Source of the DNA: an uncultured Collinsella sp.
GTDB taxonomy: Bacteria > Actinomycetota > Coriobacteriia > Coriobacteriales > Coriobacteriaceae
Assembly: GCA_900551555.1 (NCBI GenBank)
Contig: URWC01000044.1
Location: 1 to 12,328, forward strand
DNA: 12,328 bases
Direction of reading: 5' to 3'
Under the pieces are notes generated by a model, which was not told where the DNA came from, did no database searches, and saw nothing but the letters and a program-made list of their open reading frames with translations. Position numbers and translations under genes: made by a program. Positions within the stretch are counted from its first letter, which is position 1. Each line of letters begins with the position of its first letter. This document shows positions 4,566-11,444 of the stretch, one piece after another.

Positions 4566-7343
4566 CTATTTACGACCGAACTTGATTTTGATTGCACGCT
4601 TTAGAGCGTACTTGCCGAGGCTTGGGAGCTTTTGCTCGTATTTGACCATCGTGGAGCACTCGGGGCGGTCGCGATCCAGATGGATGGCGTCAAACGCGCA
4701 CTTGGTGGTGCACAGGCCGCAGCCAATGCACTTGTTGGGGTCGACGATCGAGGCGCCGCAGCCCAGGCAGCGGGCGGTCTCGGCGCGCACCTGCTCCTCG
4801 GTAAAGGTCTCAACATACTCGCTAAACGGCGCAGCCTTCTCGCGTTCGCGGTCCACATGCGCAACCTCGCGGCTCGCGTTGTCGTAGCTCTCGAGCACAA
4901 CGTCGTTGCGGTCGAGCGCGGTGTAGCGGCGCTGGTTGCGGCCGATGGTGAGCGTGGAGCCCGGCTGCACAAAGCGATGGATGGACACGGCGGCCTCGTG
5001 ACCGGCGGCGATGGCATCGATGGCAAAGCTCGGACCGGTATAGACGTCGCCGCCCACAAAGATGTCGGGCTCGGCAGTCTGATAGGTCTGGGGATCGGCA
5101 AGGGCGCCCTGGCCGCGGCCAAGCTCCACCTTGGAGCCAGCCAGCAGGTCGCCCCACACAATGGACTGGCCAATCGACATAACGACACGATCGGCATCGA
5201 CACGGCGCAGATCGTTCTCGTCGTACTCGGGCGCAAAACGGCCCTCGTCGTCAAAGACACGCGTGCAGCGCTTGAAGGTGATGCCGCACACGCGACCGGC
5301 CTCGTCCAGGTGAATCTCCTTGGGGCCCCATCCGCAGCTGATGTGAGCGCCGTCCTCAACGGCCTCGCGACGCTCCTCCTCGCTGGCGGGCATCTGAGCC
5401 TCGCTCTCCAGGCAGAACATCTCAACATGCTCAGAGCCCAGACGGCAGGCGTTGCGGGCAACGTCGATGGCCACGTTGCCGCCGCCCACCACAATGGTGC
5501 GGCCGGACAGGGAATCGATCTTGCCGCTGTTAACCTCGCGAAGGAAGTCGACGGCCACGGTCACGTCCTCGGCATCCTCGCCCGGAATACCGGCAAGGCG
5601 GCCGCCCTGGCAGCCGATGGCAACATAAAAGGCCTTAAAACCCTGCTCGCGCAGCTCATCGAGCGTCACATCGCGACCGACCTCCACGCCATAGCGGAAC
5701 TCGGCACCCATCAGGCGAATGATCTCGACCTCGGCCTCGATAACGTCCTTCTCCAGCTTAAAGCTGGGAATACCGTAGGTGAGCATGCCGCCCGGGTGCT
5801 CGTTCTTCTCGAACACGACAGGTTTGTAGCCCTTCTCGGCCAGATAGAAAGCGCAAGACAGACCGGCCGGGCCGGCACCGATGATGGCGATCTTCTGGTC
5901 GAAGCCGCCGGCACGCGTCGGGGTCACCACAGGTGGGACATAGCGAGTCGCGGCGTCCAGATCGCGCTGGGCGATGAACTTCTTGACCTCGTCGATAGCC
6001 ACGGCGGCGTCCACACGGCCGCGGGTGCAGGCATCCTCGCAGCGGCGGTTGCACACGCGACCGCAGATAGCGGGCAGCGGGTTCTCGCGCTTGATGAGCG
6101 CCAGAGCCTCGTCATAGCGGCCCTGCGCCGCAAGCTTTAAGTAGCCCTGAACGGCAACGTGTGCGGGGCAAGCCGTCTTGCAGGGAGCGGTGCCGGACTC
6201 GTGCGTCTCGATGCGGTTGTCGTTGCGGTAGTTGGGCGACCACTTGGTGTGGTCCCACTTGGTGGCGTCGGGCAGCTCCTGGCGCGGATACTCGGGCACC
6301 TGTCCGCCCGCCTTTTTGCTACAGAGCTTTTGACCCAGCTTGGCGGCGCCGGCAGGGCACACCTCAACGCAGCGACCGCAGGCCACGCACTTGTCCTTCT
6401 CGACCTTGGCGACATAGGCCGAGCGTGACAGGTTGGGCGTGTTGAACAGCTGCGAGGTGCGCAGGGCATAACACACGTTGACGTTGCAGTTGCAGATAGC
6501 GAAGATCTTGTTCTCGCCGTCGATATTGGTGATCTGGTGCACAAAGCCGTTGTCCTCGGCCTGGCGTAGGATGTCGTAGACCTCGTCGCGCGTCACGTAA
6601 TGGCCGCGGTCGGTCTCGACCACGTAGTCGGCCATATCGCCCACGGCGATGCACCAATCTGCCGGGTCGTCGGCGCAGCCCTCTCCCATCACACGACGGC
6701 TCGCGCGGCAGCTGCAAGTGCTGGCGGCATATTTGCCCTCGTATTTGTCGAGCCAATGCTCGATATGCTCAATGGGCACCGACGTGCTCGCGGCATCGAT
6801 GGCCTTCTCGACCGGAATGACATGCATGCCGATGCCGGCACCGCCGGGCGGCACCATCGGCGTGGCCTTGGACAGCGGGCCCTTGGATGCCTGTTCAAAG
6901 AACTTGGCGTAGACCGGGTGCTCCTCGAGCTGGCTCACGCGCATGTTGAGGAACTCGGCAGAACCCGGCACCAGCATGGGCAGCACCCATTGCTTGGCGC
7001 GCTCGGGGTTTTCCCAGTTGTACTCGAGTAGGCCCGTGTAGCTCATATCGTCGAGCATCTTCTCGATCTGGGTCTCGGGCATACCGGTGAGCTTGACCAT
7101 CTCGGGCAGCGTATAGGGACGGCGCATCTTCATCTTGCAGAGCACTTCAGCCTGCTCGTCGGTCGCGGCCTCGGCAAACGACCAGTACTCGTAGCCCAGC
7201 AGCTCGTCGCGATGGAGCAGACGGTTGGTGCAGTGCTCGCACAACTTGACGATGGCCTCGCGCGGATGCTCCGGCAGCGGCGGCACAAACTCCGAACCGA
7301 TGTCGGGCTCGGTATAGCTAATCCCCGGTCCGTTGAGAATCAT
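4566..7343 (-). CDS. Multi-cluster Fe-S flavoprotein oxidoreductase with GltD-like core
   Basis: A 925-residue soluble redox protein made of three parts. Residues 1-330: CEHC (35-38), a winged-helix-like region around 75-110, a CSC/C/C set at 210-231, CNCNVNVC (284-291) and a ferredoxin cluster (Cys319, 322, 325, 329). Residues 380-800: a glutamate-synthase small-subunit-like core with its N-terminal cysteines (388, 392, 427, 431, 435, 439), an FAD motif GAGPAG (489-494) and an NAD(P) motif GGGNVA (620-625). The C-terminus has CLGCG (859-863) and a second ferredoxin cluster (Cys872, 875, 878, 882). It probably shuttles electrons between NAD(P)H and ferredoxin-like partners; the physiological substrate is unknown. 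No glutamate synthase large subunit is nearby. ATG at 7343 has AGAAGGG about 6 nt upstream; the open frame to 7715 overlaps tetR and is spurious. Confidence 0.85.
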   Translation of the reverse strand: MILNGPGISYTEPDIGSEFVPPLPEHPREAIVKLCEHCTNRLLHRDELLGYEYWSFAEAATDEQAEVLCKMKMRRPYTLPEMVKLTGMPETQIEKMLDDMSYTGLLEYNWENPERAKQWVLPMLVPGSAEFLNMRVSQLEEHPVYAKFFEQASKGPLSKATPMVPPGGAGIGMHVIPVEKAIDAASTSVPIEHIEHWLDKYEGKYAASTCSCRASRRVMGEGCADDPADWCIAVGDMADYVVETDRGHYVTRDEVYDILRQAEDNGFVHQITNIDGENKIFAICNCNVNVCYALRTSQLFNTPNLSRSAYVAKVEKDKCVACGRCVEVCPAGAAKLGQKLCSKKAGGQVPEYPRQELPDATKWDHTKWSPNYRNDNRIETHESGTAPCKTACPAHVAVQGYLKLAAQGRYDEALALIKRENPLPAICGRVCNRRCEDACTRGRVDAAVAIDEVKKFIAQRDLDAATRYVPPVVTPTRAGGFDQKIAIIGAGPAGLSCAFYLAEKGYKPVVFEKNEHPGGMLTYGIPSFKLEKDVIEAEVEIIRLMGAEFRYGVEVGRDVTLDELREQGFKAFYVAIGCQGGRLAGIPGEDAEDVTVAVDFLREVNSGKIDSLSGRTIVVGGGNVAIDVARNACRLGSEHVEMFCLESEAQMPASEEERREAVEDGAHISCGWGPKEIHLDEAGRVCGITFKRCTRVFDDEGRFAPEYDENDLRRVDADRVVMSIGQSIVWGDLLAGSKVELGRGQGALADPQTYQTAEPDIFVGGDVYTGPSFAIDAIAAGHEAAVSIHRFVQPGSTLTIGRNQRRYTALDRNDVVLESYDNASREVAHVDREREKAAPFSEYVETFTEEQVRAETARCLGCGASIVDPNKCIGCGLCTTKCAFDAIHLDRDRPECSTMVKYEQKLPSLGKYALKRAIKIKFGRK

Positions 7344-7436
7344 GGTTGTCCCTTCTCTTGCCGCAGCCCAGCGAGACCGCAGCGCCCCTCTTATTTTGCA
7401 GGTCGGGCATGCCCCCATGCCGTTCACCCGCCGTTG

Positions 7437-7451
7437 TTGACATTGTGTCAA
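7437..7451. promoter_or_regulatory. Palindrome, likely TetR operator 1
   Basis: TTGACA-TTG-TGTCAA is a perfect 6-3-6 inverted repeat in the divergent region between the oxidoreductase and the TetR gene. Each arm also resembles a -35 box (TTGACA), so a bound repressor would block polymerase. Assignment to the adjacent TetR protein is inferred from position. Confidence 0.6.
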
Positions 7452-7459
7452 AAATAGTA

Positions 7460-7474
7460 TTGACGAACCGTCAA
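7460..7474. promoter_or_regulatory. Palindrome, likely TetR operator 2
   Basis: TTGACG-AAC-CGTCAA is a second perfect 6-3-6 inverted repeat with the same consensus TTGACR-N3-YGTCAA, centred 23 bp (about two helical turns) from the first. The outer arms of the pair, TTGTTGAC (7434-7441) and GTCAACAA (7470-7477), are also exact inverted repeats, so the whole module is symmetric. Confidence 0.6.
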
Positions 7475-7533
7475 CAATATTCAAGACTGTTAGGCGAACG
7501 GTTAGGCAAAAGCGGACGAAAGGCGGCAAACGC

Positions 7534-8196
7534 ATGGACGACACGCACGCAAATACCCCTGTGGTCGACGCCACTCTTGCGTCCGATAGCGCGGCAAAGC
7601 GCTTGACGGGCGACGAACGCCGTCGCGAGATCCTCGCCGCCGTGCGCACCGTGAGTTCCGAGCTGGGTGTATCCCATCTTTCGGTCTCTGCCGTGACCAA
7701 ACGAGCCGGCTGCACGCGCTCGCTGTTCTACCACTATTTTGCCGATATGGACGCCGCTGTCACTGCCGTTATGGACGAGGCGATCGACGGCTTTATCTCC
7801 GAGCTCGAGCAGTGGAATGCCAACCGCATCGTCGGTGATATCGAGGGAGCACTCGACACCGTCGCCCCGCTCTTTAAGCGCCTGGTCGCCAGCGGCCACG
7901 AACTGCCGAGTACGCTCACCTCAAGCAGCGGCGCGCTCTACGGCGGCTTTCTGCACAACGTGGTCCAGCGCGTGGCGCAGTATATCTGCGACACCACCGT
8001 GGTGGATTTTGTCGCCCATCATGAGCTACGCATCGACCATGTCTACGAGACGTTCTACACCCTCATCATGGGGTTGTTGATGTATATCCGCACGCACCCC
8101 GATGTGCCCGACGAGACGGTCAAGGAAATCATCGCCTCGACACTCCACATCGAGGGCTATACCGCCAAGTATCCGGAGCGCAAGCCCCAGAACTGA
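7534..8196 (+). CDS. TetR/AcrR family transcriptional regulator
   Basis: A 220-residue DNA-binding regulator. The N-terminal helix-turn-helix spans about residues 28-75: RREILAAVRTV, then LSVSAVTKRAGCTRSLFYHYF with the F-Y-x-Y/H-F signature of TetR proteins. The rest is a helical ligand-binding and dimer domain with no recognisable subfamily. About 23 residues precede the first helix, slightly longer than usual. ATG at 7534 follows AAAGGCGG by about 7 nt. It is divergent from the Fe-S oxidoreductase and 63 bp upstream of a co-directional membrane protein. Two matching palindromes in the divergent promoter suggest autoregulation and control of the oxidoreductase; the ligand is unknown. Confidence 0.9.
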   Translation: MDDTHANTPVVDATLASDSAAKRLTGDERRREILAAVRTVSSELGVSHLSVSAVTKRAGCTRSLFYHYFADMDAAVTAVMDEAIDGFISELEQWNANRIVGDIEGALDTVAPLFKRLVASGHELPSTLTSSSGALYGGFLHNVVQRVAQYICDTTVVDFVAHHELRIDHVYETFYTLIMGLLMYIRTHPDVPDETVKEIIASTLHIEGYTAKYPERKPQN

Positions 8197-8259
8197 CGAC
8201 ATTTGGCCAAACTGCCCGCGATCAGAAGAGGGGCCGCGGGCGTGTGAAAGGAGAGCAGC

Positions 8260-9267
8260 ATGCTGTTCGATGTTTGGGGTAGCGATACCCTTATCCACTG
8301 GGCCGGCTGGGCCATGGTCTTTATTGGCCTGATCGTGCTCAACGAGGTCGGCCGCCGCACCAAGCTGGGCGCGGCAATCATCTTTGGCGTGGCTCCGCTG
8401 GCCATGACCATCTACTGCGTCGCCATCGCCATCGGCGTCTCGCAGGGCGCCGAGTGGGCGCTCACCAACCCCACCCATGTGTACCAGAACAGCTGGTTCC
8501 ACTACGCCAAGGTATACGCAGCGCTGGCCGGTTGCTGGGGCTTCATTGCCATTAAGTACCAGTGGGGCAAGATCGGCAAGGCGCATTGGTTCCGCGCATG
8601 GCCGTTTGTGATCGTCGCCATCAATATCATGATCGCCGTCGTGTCCGACTTTGAGAGCGCCTATCACTTCTTTGTCCTGGGCGAGTCCACCTGGGTCACC
8701 TCCGAAGGTGCTACGCAGCTGGCCGGCTGGAACAACGTGTTCAACGGCATCGCCGGTATCATCAACATCTTCTGCATGACCGGTTGGTGGAGCGTCTACG
8801 CCTCCGAGGATCAGACCGACATGCTGTGGCCCGACATGACCTGGGTCTACATCATCGCCTACGATATCTGGAACTTCTGCTACACCTACAACTGCCTACC
8901 CACCCACTCCTGGTTCTGCGGCTTTGCGCTGCTGCTGGCGCCCACCGTCGCCGCCTTTATCTGGAACAAGGGCGGCTGGATCCAGAACCGCGCCTTCACG
9001 CTGGCCATTTGGTGCATGTTTGCCCAGGTGTTCCCGTACTTCCAGGAGGAGTCCATCTTTGTGACCCACTCCACGCTCGACCCCGGCGCCGCTACCGCGG
9101 TCTCGGTCGCCGCGCTGATCGCCAACGTCGCCGCAATCATCTACATCGCCTACCGTGCCAAAAAGCTCGGCCGCAATCCCTACAAGCAGGATGTCTTTGA
9201 GGGCACCAGCGATTGGGAGAAGGCTACCGCTCGTCGCGCCAAGGTTGATTACGCTCACGCCGAGTAA
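8260..9267 (+). CDS. Tryptophan-rich polytopic membrane protein, probable DUF5692 family
   Basis: A 335-residue integral membrane protein with about eight to nine hydrophobic segments spread from residue 12 to 295 and a hydrophilic C-terminal tail of about 40 residues ending HAE. It has 21 tryptophans (over 6%) and clusters of aromatic residues such as MTGWWSVYA, DIWNFCYTYNC and LPTHSW. I assign it to DUF5692 from overall length and pattern as I remember the family, so the name is tentative; no function is known to me. There is no transporter signature I can name. ATG at 8260 is preceded by AAAGGAGA at about 6 nt. It is co-directional with tetR and followed by a strong terminator, so tetR and this gene probably form a two-gene operon. 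Confidence 0.75.
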   Translation: MLFDVWGSDTLIHWAGWAMVFIGLIVLNEVGRRTKLGAAIIFGVAPLAMTIYCVAIAIGVSQGAEWALTNPTHVYQNSWFHYAKVYAALAGCWGFIAIKYQWGKIGKAHWFRAWPFVIVAINIMIAVVSDFESAYHFFVLGESTWVTSEGATQLAGWNNVFNGIAGIINIFCMTGWWSVYASEDQTDMLWPDMTWVYIIAYDIWNFCYTYNCLPTHSWFCGFALLLAPTVAAFIWNKGGWIQNRAFTLAIWCMFAQVFPYFQEESIFVTHSTLDPGAATAVSVAALIANVAAIIYIAYRAKKLGRNPYKQDVFEGTSDWEKATARRAKVDYAHAE

Positions 9268-9337
9268 CGCGCCTGGCGCAAACATCGCTTGAGTACGAAG
9301 CCGCGTAGCCGGCTCCGCGCAACTCAACGCATTGCAG

Positions 9338-9378
9338 AGCCCCCGGAATGTGATTCGTCCGCGTTCCGGGGGCTTTTT
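9338..9378 (+). terminator. Strong intrinsic terminator after the membrane protein
   Basis: AGCCCCCGGAA (9338-9348) and TTCCGGGGGCT (9364-9374) form a perfect 11-bp GC-rich stem with a 15-nt loop, followed by TTTTT. It lies 71 nt after the stop codon and closes the tetR / membrane protein unit. Confidence 0.92.
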
Positions 9379-9500
9379 GCTGCCGCGAGGATGCGGCTAA
9401 ACGATGCACTCGGGTTAAATCGGATCTTATATTTCGCATGCGCTTTATATAGCCCCATTTTTGGGTACAGTGTTGTCCCGATATTGAGCTTGGGGGATAT

Positions 9501-10988
9501 ATGAAAGATGAGACGATGGGCCAAGAGGATGCGGCCCAAGATGCAGAAGCGTGTGCCGAGGCCCTGGAGAGCCTTGACCGGATTGCGCTAGATGAGCTCT
9601 CGTTTAGCGATTCGGCCGTCGACACACAGGACGAGGCGCACGAAGGCACCGAGGACGAAGACAGCGACGTCAAAGACGCTCCTGACGAAGCCGAAGCCGA
9701 AGAGGACGATAGCAAGGGCGATGACCAGCCCGAATCCGACACGGGCGAGGAAACCGTCTTGCTCGACAGCTTGCCGGCCGAGGATTCGCTGACCCGCGAG
9801 CTTCCTGGCCTGGGTTCCGCACCAGCCGTAGACGAGACCATCGCCATGGGCGATATTCCCCTGCCGTCCGTTCCCTCGGCACGCGAGGCCGAGGTTCGCC
9901 ATCGCAAGATGTCGCCCAAGCGACGCAACCTGATGGTGGCAGGCGTTGTTGCCATCGCGCTCGTCGCCGGCGGCGCGGGCTATGCGGCTTGGAACGGATA
10001 CCAGCAAGAGCAGGCCGCCGTGGTTGCCGCAAACGCCCATACCATGATGTCGGTGCAAATTGGCGTACATGCCGCGGGGCTCGACTGCTCCACCGGCTCA
10101 AAGATCCCCGTGCAGGTGAGTGGCCAGGACTCCGACGGCTCTTCTGTGAGCGAAACGCTCTACGTTGACGAGCACGGTCGCGGCATTAAGCTGCTGCCCG
10201 GCGATTACACGCTCTCCATTGCTGGATCCCCCATCGCGGAAGACGGCACCATCTACACCGTCCCGACCACCAAGACGCAGGTCACCATTAAGAGCGATGG
10301 GCAGGATTTGAGTGCCCAGGCCACCTTTAAGCTCAAGGTACCTTCGGCCGACACGGTGACCGACGACCAGATCGATGCCGCCGCCAAGTATGCCGAGGAA
10401 GGGGGCGCAAGCTCTGCCGCCGCGGCAAAGATACTCCAGCAGGCGGCAATTACGCGCCGTGATGCCGCCGCCAACGCCGTAAGCGCAAGCGAGGCACAGT
10501 CCGCCCGCGATGCCGACGCTCGACACAAGGCGACGAACCTGTATCAGCTCGATATTCCGGTTGAGTGGTATGGCAAGGTCGCGACCTGGCAAAACGGCAG
10601 CACGCTGTGCATCTATCTGGGCGATGACACCAATACGCCAATCGTGACACTTGTCGCAGTGCGCGACGGCGAGACCTTTATGCCCGACGACGGCGATACG
10701 GTTTTGGGCACGGTCAGCCTAGGCAACGGCTACACCGTCTACGCCAGCGGCCCTGTCTATCCGTATGTAATCCCGCAAACCATCAACGGGCGCACGCAGA
10801 ACCCCGTGTCGACCTACCCCATGGATACGGCGATTGAGCTTGTCGAGCTCACGACCGGCAACCGCTACACATACAGCCAGATCAAAAACGACCTGGTCGG
10901 TAAAGACGGCAAGGCAGACGCCGCGACCAAACTCGAGACTGACTACCTCGCCCAGATTCTGATGCCGAGCATCAAGGCCCAGGACTAG
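9501..10988 (+). CDS. Single-pass membrane protein with acidic cytoplasmic N-terminus, unknown function
   Basis: A 495-residue protein I cannot assign to a family. Residues 1-130 are very acidic and probably disordered. They contain two similar motifs, EETVLLDSLP (83-92) and DETIAMGDIP (111-120), which could be Ser/Thr-kinase or FHA-type sites. A basic patch (HRKMSPKRRN, 134-143) precedes one membrane helix at about 145-165, so the C-terminal 330 residues should be outside the cell. That part has a beta-rich stretch (185-280), an Ala-rich helix (290-345) and a terminal globular region (348-495) with many Thr and Tyr. ATG at 9501 follows GGGGG by about 7 nt; a weak promoter may lie around 9445-9475. 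It is a monocistronic unit, convergent with the next genes. A role in cell-envelope sensing or structure is a guess. Confidence 0.8.
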   Translation: MKDETMGQEDAAQDAEACAEALESLDRIALDELSFSDSAVDTQDEAHEGTEDEDSDVKDAPDEAEAEEDDSKGDDQPESDTGEETVLLDSLPAEDSLTRELPGLGSAPAVDETIAMGDIPLPSVPSAREAEVRHRKMSPKRRNLMVAGVVAIALVAGGAGYAAWNGYQQEQAAVVAANAHTMMSVQIGVHAAGLDCSTGSKIPVQVSGQDSDGSSVSETLYVDEHGRGIKLLPGDYTLSIAGSPIAEDGTIYTVPTTKTQVTIKSDGQDLSAQATFKLKVPSADTVTDDQIDAAAKYAEEGGASSAAAAKILQQAAITRRDAAANAVSASEAQSARDADARHKATNLYQLDIPVEWYGKVATWQNGSTLCIYLGDDTNTPIVTLVAVRDGETFMPDDGDTVLGTVSLGNGYTVYASGPVYPYVIPQTINGRTQNPVSTYPMDTAIELVELTTGNRYTYSQIKNDLVGKDGKADAATKLETDYLAQILMPSIKAQD

Positions 10989-11028
10989 CTGGCCCGAAGA
11001 CAGCCGCCCAACACCCCATCCCTAACGC

Positions 11029-11095
11029 AGTTGCGGTGAAATAGGGACTGTTTTTGCTGGTCAAACCGCAAAACAATCCCTATTTCACCGCAACT
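11029..11095. repeat. 67-bp near-perfect hairpin of two inverted 28-29-bp copies
   Basis: The left arm starts AGTTGCGGTGAAATAGGGAC and continues TGTTTTTGC (11029-11057). The right arm (11068-11095) is its reverse complement apart from one C/T change and one missing T. The outer 18 bp (11030-11047 and 11077-11094) are an exact match, and the central GGT-CAA-ACC closes the stem with a 3-nt loop. It sits between convergent genes and may serve as a two-way terminator, though neither side has a clean U-run. It looks like a small dispersed palindromic element, because a 10-mer from its arm (AGTTGCGGTG) recurs at 179-188. Confidence 0.8.
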
Positions 11096-11119
11096 TATTG
11101 GTGGCCTTTTGGGTGGCAC

Positions 11120-11314
11120 TCAGCGCCACGGATCGGCTTCGAACATTGGCTCGCGCTCGGGGCGGCGATCGCTGTAGGGATCGTAGCCGTCATCGTCCTC
11201 GTTCTCGGCACGGATGTAGGGGTCGCGCGGCTTGGGTGCCGGTTTAGGCGGAGTCTTCGGTGCGGCGGGCGCCGCCTCAGCCACCGGTGCGTTCGTCTTG
11301 TTCTCGTCTTTCAT
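11120..11314 (-). CDS. Small Pro/Ala-rich acidic protein, unknown function
   Basis: A 64-residue hypothetical protein. The first half is low complexity (Ala/Pro/Lys, APKTPPKPAPKPRD) and the second is charged (NEDDDGYDPYSDRRPEREP), ending DPWR. There are no membrane segments and no cysteines. The start is ATG at 11314 because GAGGAG lies 8 nt upstream; the in-frame ATG at 11320 is only 2 nt from it. It lies downstream of clpB in the same direction, but a strong terminator intervenes, so expression needs read-through or a promoter in only about 50 nt. It is probably disordered. The coding call rests on the ribosome binding site and protein-like composition, so it could be wrong. Confidence 0.55.
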   Translation of the reverse strand: MKDENKTNAPVAEAAPAAPKTPPKPAPKPRDPYIRAENEDDDGYDPYSDRRPEREPMFEADPWR

Positions 11315-11363
11315 CTGCATAGCTCCTCGCATCGCATCCGTTCAACACCATCGATTGTCGCAC

Positions 11364-11401
11364 GAAAAAGGGCGGCGGACCCAATCGGATCCGCCGCCCT
11401 T
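11364..11401 (-). terminator. Strong intrinsic terminator of clpB
   Basis: On the minus strand AAGGGCGGCGGA (11401-11390) and TCCGCCGCCCTT (11379-11368) form a perfect 12-bp stem with a 10-nt loop, followed by TTTTT overlapping the stem end (11369-11365). It lies 43 nt after the clpB stop. Confidence 0.93.
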
Positions 11402-11444
11402 GGAGTTCGGCTCAAAAGGCAGATTTTAAGGCATGGCCCAAAAT

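Noticed and set aside
4632..6140. 502-codon plus-strand frame opposite the oxidoreductase
   Set aside because: Antisense shadow of a well-supported gene; composition (Ala/Gly/Leu/His) and absence of motifs fit an artefact.
7489..7507. GTTAGGC direct repeat upstream of tetR
   Set aside because: Two 7-mers 12 bp apart; could be a half-site pair but is too short to separate from chance next to the much stronger palindromes.
7344..7715. N-terminal extension of the oxidoreductase frame by 124 codons
   Set aside because: It would run through the divergent promoter, the palindromes and the tetR coding start; ATG at 7343 has its own ribosome binding site and the extension has no domain.
8214..8241. 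GCCCGCG/CGCGGGC inverted repeat between tetR and the membrane protein gene
   Set aside because: Only 7 bp with a 14-nt loop and no U-run; too weak to call a terminator, and the downstream gene has its own good ribosome binding site and probably shares the transcript.
9224..9955. 243-codon minus-strand frame overlapping the start of the 9501 gene
   Set aside because: Serine-rich antisense shadow crossing a terminator and promoter region, with no recognisable domain.
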